Part shown: positions 35,450-45,521 of the stretch, piece by piece
Layout of the letters: each line of letters opens with the position of its first letter
Position numbering within the stretch: position 1 is the stretch's first letter
Assembly: GCF_900099785.1 (NCBI RefSeq)
Contig: NZ_FNDS01000007.1
Coordinates: 310,001 to 374,000 of the forward strand
DNA length: 64,000 nucleotides
Reading direction: 5' to 3'
From: Pseudomonas panipatensis
GTDB lineage: Bacteria > Pseudomonadota > Gammaproteobacteria > Pseudomonadales > Pseudomonadaceae
Notes under the pieces: generated by a model
What the model was told of the DNA's origin: nothing
Seen by the model: only the letters and a program-made list of their open reading frames with translations
The model's database searches: none
Translations under genes and position numbers: made by a program

Positions 35450-37444
35450 TCAAGCGCCAGATGAGGTCGGGGCGACGGGGGAATCGGGACGACTGAGGAG
35501 TTCGCGCAGTCGATCTTTTTCCTCTGCGCTGAGTTCGCTTTGGCGTGCCTTGCGGAGCAGTTGTTCGAGGCTGCGCTCGCGTTGGCTTGCCGCCAACCTA
35601 GTTATAGTGTCGAAAAACTGTTGTTCAAGGTTGTCCGCTGAAATCAGCCATTCCTTTTCCGCCAGGGCGCGCAGCAGGCGGCCCTGTTCGGTGCCGTGCC
35701 AGCGTGCGATCAGTTGCATCGAACGCTGCCGCGGGTTCTTCTGCAGCGCTTCGAGCAGCGCCACGAGCAATTGCGAGTAGGTTTGGTCTTCGCCGGCGAA
35801 ATGGCTGGCATCTTCGACCTTCTGCGCCAGTTGCGGGTGGTGCAGAAGGGTGCGCAGGGCGGTCAGGGTTGGCGACTCCACGCTGATTTCGGTGCGTGGC
35901 TGGCGGGGCACGAAATCACCGCGCTTGCCGCCCTTGCCATTCCACTTTTTGCCGTCGCCGTTCCAGGCTTTCTTCTCTTTCCAGGGGCCTTTGGCGCCGG
36001 TGAATTCCTGCGGTGCCTCGAAGTAGCCGGCGCTGTCCGCGGATGGCATCTCGGTGTATTCGGAGAAGTGTCCGACGTCGTAATCGGTGTATTCGTGCGC
36101 ATGGTTGTCGGACTTGGTGGCATGCCCGCCGTTCGTCGGCCGGGGCGCGCTCAGTTGGTTGAGCGCTTCGCCGCTCAGTCCGGTGATCTCGCCCAGGCGC
36201 TGGCGCATCAAGAGGCGCAGGGTATTGCCGGGAATCTTTTCCAGTAGCGGGCTGGCCAGGGTTGCCAGGTGCGCCTTGCCCTCCAGGGTGCTGGGGTCGG
36301 CTTCCTGTTTGAGCTGCTGGAAGAAATAGTCGGCCAGCGGTTGTGCCTGTTGTACCAGGCGGGCGCGGAAGGCGTCCGGTCCTTCGGCGCGGACCAGGCT
36401 GTCCGGGTCTTCGCCTTCGGGAAGGAACAGGAAGCGCACCTTGCGTCCGTCCTGCAGGTTCGGCAGTGCCGACTCCAGTGCGCGCCAGGCTGCATTGCGC
36501 CCGGCCTGGTCGCCGTCGAAGCAGAACAGGATATTCGGAACCAGGCGGAACAGGCGTTTGATGTGTTCTTCGCTGGTGGCGGTGCCGAGGGTGGCCACGG
36601 CGTTGCGGATGCCCTGTTGCGCCAGGGCGATCACGTCCATGTAGCCTTCCACCACCATGATTTCGTCGAGGTCGCGGTTGTTCTTGCGTGCCTCGAACAG
36701 CCCGTAGAGTTCCTGGCCTTTATGGAAGACCGGGGTTTCCGGGGAGTTCAGGTACTTCGGCTTGTCGTCGCCCAGCACCCGGCCGCCGAAGGCGATCACT
36801 CGGCCGCGACTGTCGCGGATGGGGAAGATCACCCGGTCGCGGAAGCGGTCGTAGCGCTTGCCGCTGTCGGGGTTTTCCACCAGCAGACCGGCATCGAGCA
36901 TGGCCTTGATCTGCAGGTTGTCGCCACCCAGGTGCTTGAGCAGGTTGTCCCAGCCGGGAGGGGCGAAGCCGAGGCCGAAGTCGCGGGCGATCTCCCCGGT
37001 CAGGCCGCGTCCTTTGAGGTACTCGACGGCGGCTTTGCGTGCTGGATGGCTTTTCAGCGCCTGCCGGTAATAGTCGGCGGCGGCGGTGAGCAGGGGGTAG
37101 AGCGGCGAGTCGGTTGGCTGTCGCGGTTTGCCGCGTCGACCGTCCTCGCGGGGAATGTCCATGCCGGCGCGCTTGGCCAGTTCCTCGACGGCCTGGGGGA
37201 AGTCCAGGTTGTCGTGGTCCATGATGAAGCCAAGGGCGTTGCCGCCGGCGCCGCAGCCGAAGCAGTAGTAGAACTGCTTGTCCGGACTGACGGTGAAGGA
37301 GGGGGTCTTTTCCTTGTGAAACGGGCAGCAGGCGCTGTAGTTCTTGCCGGTCTTCTTCAGTTGGATGCGCGAACTCACCACATCGAGAATATCGGTGCGG
37401 TTGAGCAGGTCATCGATGAAGGATTGCGGGATCAGGCCGGCCAT
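35450..37444 (-). CDS. dnaG: DNA primase
   Basis: 664 residues from ATG 37444 (MAGLIPQSFIDDLLNRTDI); longer in-frame starts have no family match. The N-terminal CHC2 zinc domain has Cys40, His43, Cys61 and Cys64. The TOPRIM/RNA-synthesis core (~150-410) includes VVEGYMDVIAL and FCFDGDQAGR. The C-terminal DnaB-helicase-interaction domain (~530-660) follows a low-complexity Lys/Gly/Trp linker (about 470-515). Makes RNA primers for replication. Confidence 0.97.
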   Translation of the reverse strand: MAGLIPQSFIDDLLNRTDILDVVSSRIQLKKTGKNYSACCPFHKEKTPSFTVSPDKQFYYCFGCGAGGNALGFIMDHDNLDFPQAVEELAKRAGMDIPREDGRRGKPRQPTDSPLYPLLTAAADYYRQALKSHPARKAAVEYLKGRGLTGEIARDFGLGFAPPGWDNLLKHLGGDNLQIKAMLDAGLLVENPDSGKRYDRFRDRVIFPIRDSRGRVIAFGGRVLGDDKPKYLNSPETPVFHKGQELYGLFEARKNNRDLDEIMVVEGYMDVIALAQQGIRNAVATLGTATSEEHIKRLFRLVPNILFCFDGDQAGRNAAWRALESALPNLQDGRKVRFLFLPEGEDPDSLVRAEGPDAFRARLVQQAQPLADYFFQQLKQEADPSTLEGKAHLATLASPLLEKIPGNTLRLLMRQRLGEITGLSGEALNQLSAPRPTNGGHATKSDNHAHEYTDYDVGHFSEYTEMPSADSAGYFEAPQEFTGAKGPWKEKKAWNGDGKKWNGKGGKRGDFVPRQPRTEISVESPTLTALRTLLHHPQLAQKVEDASHFAGEDQTYSQLLVALLEALQKNPRQRSMQLIARWHGTEQGRLLRALAEKEWLISADNLEQQFFDTITRLAASQRERSLEQLLRKARQSELSAEEKDRLRELLSRPDSPVAPTSSGA

Positions 37445-37520
37445 AGACTGTTCGGGACGCAGGATGGACCCAAGCATACTCTCCGGCACTGGCGCCGGGC
37501 GCTGCTTTTCATGGGGGCAT

Positions 37521-37560
37521 AAAAACAAAAACTCCGAACTTCGCGGCTGCGAATCGGAGT
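37521..37560 (-). terminator. terminator between rpsU and dnaG
   Basis: On the minus strand, stem ACTCCGA-TTCGC/GCGAA-..TCGGAGT followed by TTTTTGTTTTT. It is an internal terminator between rpsU and dnaG, as in the E. coli macromolecular-synthesis operon, which keeps primase low relative to S21. Confidence 0.88.
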
Positions 37561-37634
37561 GATTGTGCTCTTAGTGAGCACTCGCCCGGCGAGTGGGCCG
37601 GGCGATGCGAAAGCGTGTGACTGAGTCGTTGAAC

Positions 37635-37850
37635 TCAGTACAGACGCTCGCGACGACGCTGTTCGCGCTGCACTTTCTTGGCGTGACGCTTAACAGCGGC
37701 AGCAGCCTTGCGCTTACGCTCGGCAGTGGGCTTCTCGTAGAATTCACGGCTGCGCACTTCAGCCAGTACACCGGCTTTTTCGCAGGAGCGCTTGAAACGA
37801 CGCAGGGCTACGTCGAAGGGTTCGTTCTCTTTAACTTTGACGGCGGGCAT
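37635..37850 (-). CDS. rpsU: 30S ribosomal protein S21
   Basis: 71-residue basic protein, [21 protein letters not shown]..., start at ATG 37850. Full family length with the Arg/Lys-rich C-terminus ([14 protein letters not shown]). Divergent from tsaD, 202 bases apart. A GC-rich inverted repeat (CGCCCGGC/GCCGGGCG, 37583-37604) and the terminator at 37521 follow it. Confidence 0.98.
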   Translation of the reverse strand: MPAVKVKENEPFDVALRRFKRSCEKAGVLAEVRSREFYEKPTAERKRKAAAAVKRHAKKVQREQRRRERLY

Positions 37851-38052
37851 CCAGGTCGTACCTATCAATGATTACCGGGGGTTTGTCGCGCTCCTGGCTT
37901 TGGCACGGGAGACGGCGGTTTTCAAGGGTTGCGGATATTAACGGTTCGAGCGAAGGAATGCAAAGCCTCCGATCGAAAAACGCTGGTCGGCATCCGCGGC
38001 GGGCGATTATCATGCGCCGCTTCAAATTTGCCCAGATTGAAGGCTCGAACCC

Positions 38053-39078
38053 ATGCGTGTGCTGGGGTTGGAAACCTCTTGCGACGAAACCGGCGTCGCA
38101 CTCTACGACAGCGAGCACGGCCTGCTGGCCGATGCCCTGTTCAGTCAGATCGACCTGCATCGCGTCTACGGTGGCGTGGTTCCCGAGCTGGCCTCGCGCG
38201 ATCACGTCAAGCGCATGCTGCCGCTCATCCGTCAGGTACTCGATGAGGCCGGCTGCGTGCCGCAGCAGATCGATGCCATAGCCTATACCGCCGGTCCGGG
38301 CCTCGTTGGCGCCCTGCTGGTCGGTGCGTCCTGCGCCCAGGCGCTGGCGTTCGCCTGGGGCGTGCCGGCGGTCGGCGTGCACCATATGGAAGGTCATTTG
38401 TTGGCGCCCATGCTGGAAGAGCAGCCGCCGCAGTTCCCGTTCGTCGCCTTGCTGGTTTCCGGCGGCCATACGCAACTGGTGCGGGTCGATGGCATCGGCC
38501 GCTACCAGTTGCTGGGCGAGTCCCTCGATGACGCCGCTGGCGAGGCTTTCGACAAGACCGCCAAGCTGCTCGGCCTGGGCTATCCGGGCGGTCCTGAGAT
38601 CGCCCGGCTGGCCGAGCGCGGTACGCCGGGGCGCTTCGTCTTCCCGCGGCCGATGACCGATCGCCCCGGGCTGGATTTCAGCTTCAGCGGCCTCAAGACC
38701 TTCGCCTTGAACACCTGGCAGCGCTGCCGCGAGGCGGGCGACGACAGCGAGCAGACTCGCTGCGATATCGCCCTGGCCTTCCAGCAGGCGGTGGTCGAGA
38801 CCTTGACCATCAAGTGCCGCCGCGCACTCAAGCAGACCCATCTGAAGAATCTGGTGATCGCCGGTGGGGTCAGTGCCAATCGTGCGCTGCGCGAACACTT
38901 GCAGAAGATGCTCGGCGAACTCAAGGGACAGGTGTTCTACGCTCGTCCGCGCTTCTGCACGGACAACGGCGCGATGATCGCCTATGCCGGTTGCCAGCGT
39001 CTGTTGGCCGGGCAGCATGACGGCCCGGCGATCGATGTGCGGGCTCGCTGGCCGATGGAGTCGCTGCCGGCCGTCTGA
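38053..39078 (+). CDS. tsaD: tRNA N6-threonylcarbamoyladenosine transferase subunit TsaD
   Basis: 341 residues. Transfers the threonylcarbamoyl group to A37 of ANN-decoding tRNAs in complex with TsaB/TsaE. ASKHA-fold protein with metal ligands His111 and His115 (HHMEGHL) and the C-terminal TDNGAMIA containing the third ligand Asp. [14 protein letters not shown] is the family N-terminus. Formerly called gcp or YgjD. Confidence 0.97.
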   Translation: MRVLGLETSCDETGVALYDSEHGLLADALFSQIDLHRVYGGVVPELASRDHVKRMLPLIRQVLDEAGCVPQQIDAIAYTAGPGLVGALLVGASCAQALAFAWGVPAVGVHHMEGHLLAPMLEEQPPQFPFVALLVSGGHTQLVRVDGIGRYQLLGESLDDAAGEAFDKTAKLLGLGYPGGPEIARLAERGTPGRFVFPRPMTDRPGLDFSFSGLKTFALNTWQRCREAGDDSEQTRCDIALAFQQAVVETLTIKCRRALKQTHLKNLVIAGGVSANRALREHLQKMLGELKGQVFYARPRFCTDNGAMIAYAGCQRLLAGQHDGPAIDVRARWPMESLPAV

Positions 39079-39114
39079 ATGAACGTGGCTGCGAACGACA
39101 GGCTGCAAGCTGTT

Positions 39115-39136
39115 AGCGGCATGGCCGCGGTTTTTC
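39115..39136 (+). terminator. short hairpin with T run after tsaD
   Basis: GCGGC-ATG-GCCGC followed by GGTTTTTCC, 37 bases beyond the tsaD stop. The stem is only five bases, so it is a weak but plausible terminator. Confidence 0.5.
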
Positions 39137-39172
39137 CTTGCGCCTGTCGGCTTGCCGCTGGAAGCTCGCGGT

Positions 39173-39742
39173 TCAGAAGTGCCGTTCGCGGCCGTCCAGC
39201 AGGTCGCGCAGGTTACTGCGGTGGCGCCAGACGATCAGACCAGTGAGCACGGTCATCGGCAGCAAGGCTTCCGGGCGTTGCCAGGCCAGCAGTGGCAGCG
39301 TGAGCGGGGTGGCGACGAGGGAGGCGAGCGAGCTGGTGCGCGACAGCTTGAAGGTCAGCAGCCAGGCCGCCGCCGCCAGCAGCGCCGCTGGTGGATAGAG
39401 TGCCAGGAGCATGCCGGCCGCTGTGGCGACACCTTTGCCGCCGCGGAAGTTGAAGTAGAGTGGGTAGAGGTGGCCGATCACCGCCGCCAGGCCGACCCAG
39501 GCTTCCTGCATGATGCCCACGCCGAGCAGCCGGGCAATGAGGACAGGTAACAAACCCTTGGCCAGGTCGCCGAGGAGTGTGAGGATGGCGAGCTTTTTGC
39601 CGGCCAGGCGCAGCATGTTGGTAGCGCCCGGATTGCCCGAGCCGCCAGCGCGCGGATCGGCGGTGCCGAACAGGCGGCTCAGGAGCACCGCGAAGGACAG
39701 TGAGCCGAGCAGGTAGGCGAGGATCGCCAAAAGCCAGACCAT
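39173..39742 (-). CDS. plsY: acyl-phosphate:glycerol-3-phosphate acyltransferase
   Basis: 189-residue inner-membrane enzyme with five hydrophobic helices. Motif [12 protein letters not shown] (~37-48) and [14 protein letters not shown] (~97-110) are the active-site and phosphate loops. Makes lysophosphatidic acid from acyl-phosphate. Start at ATG 39742 ([14 protein letters not shown]). Divergent from folB. Confidence 0.96.
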   Translation of the reverse strand: MVWLLAILAYLLGSLSFAVLLSRLFGTADPRAGGSGNPGATNMLRLAGKKLAILTLLGDLAKGLLPVLIARLLGVGIMQEAWVGLAAVIGHLYPLYFNFRGGKGVATAAGMLLALYPPAALLAAAAWLLTFKLSRTSSLASLVATPLTLPLLAWQRPEALLPMTVLTGLIVWRHRSNLRDLLDGRERHF

Positions 39743-39816
39743 GGTTTCCACCGGGGACGAGACAGTTTCCGATTCTAACGGGGTGGCGCGTGCTTGTCGT
39801 GCGCCTGCCTTGGAGC

Positions 39817-40179
39817 ATGCCGCAAGTGGACATAGTTTTTATCGAGGGCCTGGAAGTCGACACCGTGATCGGCGTCTACGACTGGGAACGGGGTATCCGC
39901 CAGTGCCTGCGCCTGGATCTGCAACTGGGCTGGGACATCCAGCCGGCGGCAGCCGGCGATGACATCGCCGAGGCGCTGGACTACGCGGTGCTTTCCACGC
40001 GCATCGGCGAGTTCGCGCGCGATGTGCACTTCCAGTTGGTGGAAACCTTCGCCGAGCGCCTGGCTGCGTTGCTGATGGCTGAGTTCGGCATTCGCTGGCT
40101 GCGCCTGCGGGTGACCAAGCCGGGCGCGGTCGCCGCGGCGAGCGGTGTTGGCGTGGAGATCGAACGCGGATGCCGCTGA
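39817..40179 (+). CDS. folB: dihydroneopterin aldolase
   Basis: 120 residues from ATG 39817 ([29 protein letters not shown]), GGAG upstream. Acts in folate biosynthesis, splitting dihydroneopterin to the hydroxymethyl-pterin used by FolK. Conserved Glu in IGVYDWER and the C-terminal VTKPGAV are present. Its last ten bases overlap the start of the folK gene. Confidence 0.95.
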   Translation: MPQVDIVFIEGLEVDTVIGVYDWERGIRQCLRLDLQLGWDIQPAAAGDDIAEALDYAVLSTRIGEFARDVHFQLVETFAERLAALLMAEFGIRWLRLRVTKPGAVAAASGVGVEIERGCR

Positions 40180-40712
40180 CGACGGTTTTTCTCGGCCTGG
40201 GCAGCAATATCGAGCGTGAGCGCCACCTCTGCGCCGGCCTCGATGCGCTGACTGGCTTCATCGATAACCTACAGTGCTCGCCGGTGTTCGAAAGCGAGCC
40301 GGTGGGCATTCGCAGCGGCCCCTTCTTCAATCTGGTGGTGAGCGGCGAGACCCATCTGCCATTGGCCGAACTGGGGCTGCGACTCAAGCATATCGAGGCC
40401 GACAACGGCCGCTATGCGCCGGAGCGCAAAGGCCTGCCGCTGGATATCGACGTGCTGCTGTATGGCGATCTGTACGGCGACTTCGACGGCTTGGCGCTGC
40501 CACGCGCCGAGGTGCTGAAGAACGCCTTCGTGCTCTGGCCGCTGGCGCTGCTGGCGCCGCAGAAGCGCCTTCCGGGCACTGACCGTGAGTTCGCCAGCCT
40601 GTGGGCGGAGGCGTCGATCGACCAGCGCCTTTGGCCGGTGCCCTTCGCCTGGCGCGGCCGGGACTTGACCCCGGCCGGGTTGCTTCAGGCCTTCCCGAAG
40701 CCTGCCTTGTAG
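40170..40712 (+). CDS. folK: 2-amino-4-hydroxy-6-hydroxymethyldihydropteridine pyrophosphokinase
   Basis: 180 residues. [29 protein letters not shown] and the HPPK signature [19 protein letters not shown] are readable, with metal-binding Asp in DIDVLL. Overlaps folB by 10 bases, giving consecutive folate-pathway steps. The 3' end overlaps the convergent cca gene by 28 bases. Pseudomonas usually has a second folK elsewhere, so this may be the paralogue; its activity is inferred. Confidence 0.88.
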   Translation: MPLTTVFLGLGSNIERERHLCAGLDALTGFIDNLQCSPVFESEPVGIRSGPFFNLVVSGETHLPLAELGLRLKHIEADNGRYAPERKGLPLDIDVLLYGDLYGDFDGLALPRAEVLKNAFVLWPLALLAPQKRLPGTDREFASLWAEASIDQRLWPVPFAWRGRDLTPAGLLQAFPKPAL

Positions 40713-41917
40713 GTCTTGAGGGCGGCGAGACGCTCGCGCTTGAGCGCCTCGCCCAACTCCGCACCCTTGAACCCCTTTTCCAGTAGCGGTTGCACGGCGA
40801 CCTGGCGCGCCGCCTGTGCGGCATTGCGCAGGTAGTCGGCCTGGGGATAGGCACGCTTTTCCAGACCCAGCCGGCCACGGGCGTCCATTTCGCTGGCGGC
40901 GAGGAATTCCTCGAAGCGCTGTGGGCGACGATAGACGTCGAAGGCTTGCAGCAGCTCCAGCAGCGTAGTGGGCCGCAGTTCCAGGGCGCGATGGGCGTGG
41001 GTGTGGTACTCGCCAGCCAGGCGCGCCAGTTCCTGGCATTCACGCGGTGCCTTGAAGCGCGCGTTCATGGCGTCGATCAGCGGCAGACCGAGGGTTTCGT
41101 GGGCAATGTGCCGCGGCCAGTCCTCGCGGCGCGTACAGCCTTTGCCCAGGTCATGCAGCAGGCTCGCCCAGCGCACGCTCAGCGGCTGCCCATGCTCGGC
41201 GCATTGGCGCAGTACCGCCAGGACGTGCGCGCCGGTGTCGATCTCCGGATGGTGCTCGGCCGGCTGCGGGATGCCGAACAAGGCATCGACCTCGGGCATC
41301 AGCACGGCCAGCGCATCGCAGTCGCGCAGGACCTGGATGAAAACGTCGGGGCGCGACTCCATCAGTGCGCGGGCGATTTCCTTCCAACTGCGCTCCGGGG
41401 TCAGGGCTTCCAGCTCCCCGGAGGCGGACAGTTCGCGCATCAGTTCCAGGGTTTCGGCGGCGACGCGGAAACCCAGCGGGGCATAACGGGCGGCGAAGCG
41501 CGCAACGCGCAGCACGCGCAGCGGATCTTCGGCGAAGGCCGGGGAGACGTGGCGCAGCACGCGGGCGGCGAGGTCGCGTTGCCCGCCGTAGGGGTCGATC
41601 ACCTGGCCCTGGGCATCCTCGGCCATGGCGTTGATGGTGAGGTCGCGGCGGATCAGGTCTTCTTCCAGGGTCACGTCCGGGCTGGCGTAGAAGGTGAAAC
41701 CGCCGTAGCCGCGGCCGCTTTTCCGTTCGGTACGCGCCAGGGCGTACTCCTCGCCGGTCTGCGGATGCAGGAACACCGGGAAGTCGGCGCCCACCGGACG
41801 GAAGCCCTTGGCGAGCATGTCGTCGGCGCTGGCGCCGACCACCACCCAGTCGGTGTCGGCGACTGGCAGGCCGAGCAGGCGGTCTCGCACGGCGCCGCCC
41901 ACTTTGTATATCTGCAT
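40685..41917 (-). CDS. cca: CCA-adding multifunctional tRNA nucleotidyltransferase
   Basis: 410 residues from ATG 41917 ([24 protein letters not shown]). Nucleotidyltransferase metal residues Asp21/Asp23, the [10 protein letters not shown] block, and a C-terminal HD domain ([14 protein letters not shown]). It repairs or completes tRNA 3' CCA ends; the HD domain gives phosphatase/phosphodiesterase activity in the long gammaproteobacterial form. Confidence 0.96.
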   Translation of the reverse strand: MQIYKVGGAVRDRLLGLPVADTDWVVVGASADDMLAKGFRPVGADFPVFLHPQTGEEYALARTERKSGRGYGGFTFYASPDVTLEEDLIRRDLTINAMAEDAQGQVIDPYGGQRDLAARVLRHVSPAFAEDPLRVLRVARFAARYAPLGFRVAAETLELMRELSASGELEALTPERSWKEIARALMESRPDVFIQVLRDCDALAVLMPEVDALFGIPQPAEHHPEIDTGAHVLAVLRQCAEHGQPLSVRWASLLHDLGKGCTRREDWPRHIAHETLGLPLIDAMNARFKAPRECQELARLAGEYHTHAHRALELRPTTLLELLQAFDVYRRPQRFEEFLAASEMDARGRLGLEKRAYPQADYLRNAAQAARQVAVQPLLEKGFKGAELGEALKRERLAALKTYKAGFGKA

Positions 41918-42028
41918 GAAGCTATCTCCTGGCTGAGCGGATAGCTTCAGGCTTCGGGGCCCGGGCAGCAAGCGCGCTGCGGTCATAGCGTGCGGACGCT
42001 GGATGAGCCCGCACCGATGAGGTCGGTC

Positions 42029-42538
42029 CTAGGGGGTGGCGCGCGGCAGTTGCTGGATCAGCGCGCCGACGGCGTTGTGCAGTAGCTCGGTGCTGGCATG
42101 GGCGGGGCTGAGGCCGGTGCTGACGGTGCCTTCCCAGAGCACCTGGTCCTGCAGGTCGGTGAGGCGCACACGCAGGGTGCCGGTTTCATCGCGCAGGCGA
42201 TGGATCGCCAGGTAAGGCCCCATGGGTTGCGGCGGCGCGACGTCGACCTTGAATTCCAGCGCTGCGTCGCGCAGCGCCAGCCAGTAGTAGACGCGCACCT
42301 GCGCTGTGCCGGTGTCGCGAAAGCCATGCTCGCTCATGCCCTGGCGCAGCCAGTCGGCGATCAGCGGATAGCGGTTGCGGTAGGGCAGGGCGTCGACGGC
42401 GTTTTCCGGCGGCATCAGTTGGAAGTCTCGCAGGCCGGCCAGGCGGCTATCGGCCGGGTGCGTCACCTGGGCGTGCGGCAATGCGCTGCTGCAGGTGGCG
42501 AGAGCGAGGCAGATCAGGAGGATGGCGAACAGGCGCAT
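42029..42538 (-). CDS. small envelope protein, probable DUF4136-like lipoprotein
   Basis: 169 residues from ATG 42538. N-terminal signal sequence MRLFAILLICLALATC with Cys16 in an imperfect lipobox (Thr at -1). The remainder looks like the DUF4136 type: TFQ-like start (LRDFQLMPPEN), a middle strand VRVYYWLALRDAALEF and the end LLHNAVGALIQQLP. Function unknown; a similar gene lies between cca and spoVR in P. aeruginosa. Confidence 0.65.
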   Translation of the reverse strand: MRLFAILLICLALATCSSALPHAQVTHPADSRLAGLRDFQLMPPENAVDALPYRNRYPLIADWLRQGMSEHGFRDTGTAQVRVYYWLALRDAALEFKVDVAPPQPMGPYLAIHRLRDETGTLRVRLTDLQDQVLWEGTVSTGLSPAHASTELLHNAVGALIQQLPRATP

Positions 42539-42597
42539 GGCGACCTCTGCTGGGCGTGTCGCCATGCTCTGCCTGTGCCTTGATGGCGGTCAACCGA

Positions 42598-44151
42598 TCA
42601 AATGGGCGGGATGATCAGGTCGAGCCGTGGGTAGCCCTCTTCGCCATCGTGCCCGCTCCTCGGGGGCATGTGGTGGGTTTGCACGATCTGCTCGCCGTTC
42701 AGGGTTTCCAGGTGGATGTCGAAGCCCCACAGGCGATGCAGGTGCTTGAGCACATCCTCGGTGGAGTCGGCCAGCGGCTGGCGGTCGTGCTGCTGGTGAC
42801 GCAGGGTCAGCGAACGGTCGCCACGGCGGTCGACGTTCCAGATCTGTACGTTGGGCTCGCGGTTGCCGAGGTTGTACTGCGCCGCCAGGGTCTCGCGAAT
42901 CTTGCGGTAGCCGGCGTCGTCGTGGATGGCGTCGACCAGCAGATCGTCCTTCTGGTCGTCGTCGAGAATGCTGAACAGCTTGAACTCGCGGATCACCTTG
43001 GGCGAGAGGAACTGCAGGATGAAACTCTCGTCCTTGAAGCTCTTCATGGCGAACTTGAGGGTGGCCAGCCAGTCGCTGCCGGCGATGTCCGGGAACCAGC
43101 GCTTGTCTTCCTCGGTGGGGTTCTCGCAGATGCGGCGGATGTCGCGGTACATGGCGAAACCCAGGGCATAGGGGTTGATGCCGCTGTAGTAGGGGCTGTC
43201 GAAGCCGGGCTGGTAGACCACGCTGGTGTGGTACTGGAGGAACTCCATCATGAAGCCGTCGCTGACCAGGCCCTCGTCGTACAGGTCGTTGATCAGCGTG
43301 TAGTGCCAGAAGGTCGCCCAGCCCTCGTTCATGACCTGGGTCTGGCGCTGTGGGTAGAAGTACTGCGCCACTTTGCGCACGATGCGCACCACCTCGCGCT
43401 GCCAGGGCTCCAGCAGCGGGGCATTCTTCTCGATGAAGTAGAGGATGTTCTCCTGTGGCTCGCTCGGGTAGCGCGCCAGCTCCTGTTCCTTGTCCTTGCC
43501 GGTGGCGCGCGGAATGGTCCGCCAGAGGTCGTTGACCTGGCGCTGGATCAGTTCTTCGCGTTCCTTCTGGCGTTGCCGTTCTTCTTCGGCGGAAATCGGG
43601 TAGGGCCGTTTGTAGCGGTCGACGCCGTAGTTCATCAGCGCGTGGCAGGAGTCCAGCAGGTCTTCCACGGCGTCGATGCCGTAACGCTCCTCGCACTGCA
43701 TGATGTACTGCTTGGCGAACACCAGGTAGTCGATGATCGAACTGGCGTCGGTCCAGGTGCGGAACAGGTAATTGCCCTTGAAGAAGCTGTTGTGCCCGTA
43801 GCAGGCGTGGGCGATCACCAGCGCCTGCATGCACTGGGTGTTTTCCTCCATCAGGTAGGCGATGCAGGGGTCGGAGTTGATCACGATCTCGTAGGCCAGC
43901 CCCATCTGCCCGCGTTTGTAGTTCTTCTCGGTGCTGAGGAAGTGCTTGCCATAGGACCAGTGGTTATAGCCGATGGGCATGCCGACGGAGGCGTAGGCAT
44001 CCATCATCTGCTCGGCGGTGATCACCTCGATCTGGTTCGGGTAGGTGTCCAGCGCATAGCGCTCGGCGATGCGACCGATTTCCCGGTCGTACTGACGGAT
44101 CAGCTCGAAGGTCCATTCGGACCCGGTGGCGATGGGCTGGCGCTTGCTCAT
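42598..44151 (-). CDS. SpoVR-family protein (YcgB-like)
   Basis: 517 residues from ATG 44151 ([18 protein letters not shown]). It matches the SpoVR/YcgB family over its length, for example [42 protein letters not shown] and the [16 protein letters not shown] region. Its biochemical role is unknown. It is the last gene of the conserved prkA(yeaG)-yeaH-ycgB stress operon, overlapping yeaH by 4 bases. Confidence 0.93.
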   Translation of the reverse strand: MSKRQPIATGSEWTFELIRQYDREIGRIAERYALDTYPNQIEVITAEQMMDAYASVGMPIGYNHWSYGKHFLSTEKNYKRGQMGLAYEIVINSDPCIAYLMEENTQCMQALVIAHACYGHNSFFKGNYLFRTWTDASSIIDYLVFAKQYIMQCEERYGIDAVEDLLDSCHALMNYGVDRYKRPYPISAEEERQRQKEREELIQRQVNDLWRTIPRATGKDKEQELARYPSEPQENILYFIEKNAPLLEPWQREVVRIVRKVAQYFYPQRQTQVMNEGWATFWHYTLINDLYDEGLVSDGFMMEFLQYHTSVVYQPGFDSPYYSGINPYALGFAMYRDIRRICENPTEEDKRWFPDIAGSDWLATLKFAMKSFKDESFILQFLSPKVIREFKLFSILDDDQKDDLLVDAIHDDAGYRKIRETLAAQYNLGNREPNVQIWNVDRRGDRSLTLRHQQHDRQPLADSTEDVLKHLHRLWGFDIHLETLNGEQIVQTHHMPPRSGHDGEEGYPRLDLIIPPI

Positions 44152-45419
44152 GCGACTAGCCTCCTCTGGAACAGTTCGCGGAACACCGGGTAGATGTCCG
44201 CGGCGGAGACGATCTGCTGCTGGGCGAAGCTTTCCTCGAAGGCTTCGCGCACCCGGTCGTACTCGAACCACAGGGCCTGGTGTTCGCGCGGGGTGATCTC
44301 GACGTAGGTGTAGTACTGCACGAACGGCATGATCTGCTTCATCAGGATATCCCGGCAGACCGGCGAGTCGTCGTTCCAGTTGTCGCCGTCGGAGGCCTGC
44401 GCGGCGTAGATGTTCCACTCGTTGCTCGGGTAGCGCTCGGCCATGATTTCCTGCATCAGCTTGAGCGCGCTGGAGACGATGGTGCCGCCGGTTTCCCGCG
44501 AGTAGAAGAACTCTTCCTCATCCACTTCCCGGGCGCTGGTGTGGTGGCGGATGAACACCACTTCGATCTTCTCGTAGTTCCGCTTGAGGAACAGGTAAAG
44601 GAGGATGAAGAAGCGCTTGGCGATGTCCTTGGTCGCCTGGGTCATCGAGCCGGAGACGTCCATCAGGCAGAACATCACGGCCTGGGAGGTCGGGTTGGGC
44701 TGCTTGACCAGCAGGTTGTACTTGAGGTCGAAGGTGTCGAGGAAGGGCACCTTGCCGATGCGCGTGCGCAGTTTGTGGATTTCCGCTTCCAGAGCCTGGA
44801 TATCGCCGAGGTTGTCCGGCTCTTCGCGCTTCAGACGCTCCAGCTCCAGAACGGCGGCGCGCAGTTTGGCACGGGTCGAGCCGGACAGGGCGATGCGCCG
44901 CGCGTGGGCCGAGCGCAGGGTGCGGACGATATTGATGCGCGATGGGTTGCCATCGTTGCTGATGCCCGCGCGCACGGTCTTAAAGGTTTCGCTGCCAGTC
45001 AGGTGGCGTTTGACCAGATTGGGCAGTTCCAGGTCCTCGAACATGAAGTCGAGGAACTCTTCCTGGGTGATCTGGAAGACGAAGTCGTCCATCCCTTCGC
45101 CCTGGTTGCTCGCCTTGCCGGCGCCGCGGCCGCCGCCGCCACCTTGCGGGCGCGGGATGTGCTCGCCGGTGGTGAACTCCTTGTTGCCGGGGTGAACGAC
45201 GGTCTGCCGCCCGCCGCGGCCGTGGTGCAGCACGGGTTCGTCGATGTCGCGGCCGGGGATGCTGATCTGTTCGCCGTGCTCCATGTCAGTGATGGAGCGG
45301 CGGCTGACGGCCTCCTCGACCGCCTTCTTGATGTGGTCACGGTAACGCCGCAAGAAGCGCTGGCGGTTCACCGTGCTCTTGTTCTTGCCGTTCAGACGCC
45401 GGTCGATGACGTAGCTCAT
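44148..45419 (-). CDS. YeaH/YhbH family protein (DUF444, VWA-like)
   Basis: 423 residues. The N-terminal basic region and Gly-rich linker ([23 protein letters not shown]) are followed by a von Willebrand factor A-like domain with [10 protein letters not shown], the metal-dependent adhesion motif. In E. coli it acts with the YeaG kinase in nitrogen-starvation and stress adaptation. Middle gene of the three-gene operon; 102 bases after prkA. Confidence 0.93.
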   Translation of the reverse strand: MSYVIDRRLNGKNKSTVNRQRFLRRYRDHIKKAVEEAVSRRSITDMEHGEQISIPGRDIDEPVLHHGRGGRQTVVHPGNKEFTTGEHIPRPQGGGGGRGAGKASNQGEGMDDFVFQITQEEFLDFMFEDLELPNLVKRHLTGSETFKTVRAGISNDGNPSRINIVRTLRSAHARRIALSGSTRAKLRAAVLELERLKREEPDNLGDIQALEAEIHKLRTRIGKVPFLDTFDLKYNLLVKQPNPTSQAVMFCLMDVSGSMTQATKDIAKRFFILLYLFLKRNYEKIEVVFIRHHTSAREVDEEEFFYSRETGGTIVSSALKLMQEIMAERYPSNEWNIYAAQASDGDNWNDDSPVCRDILMKQIMPFVQYYTYVEITPREHQALWFEYDRVREAFEESFAQQQIVSAADIYPVFRELFQRRLVA

Positions 45420-45521
45420 GAATGCTCCTCAGGGCCTGCTCCGCGGCGGCTGGGAGACGCCACGAAGAGGTCCGAATGCGACGGCGACCGGCGCGGCGGA
45501 AAACGCCGCGCCGATGGCAGA

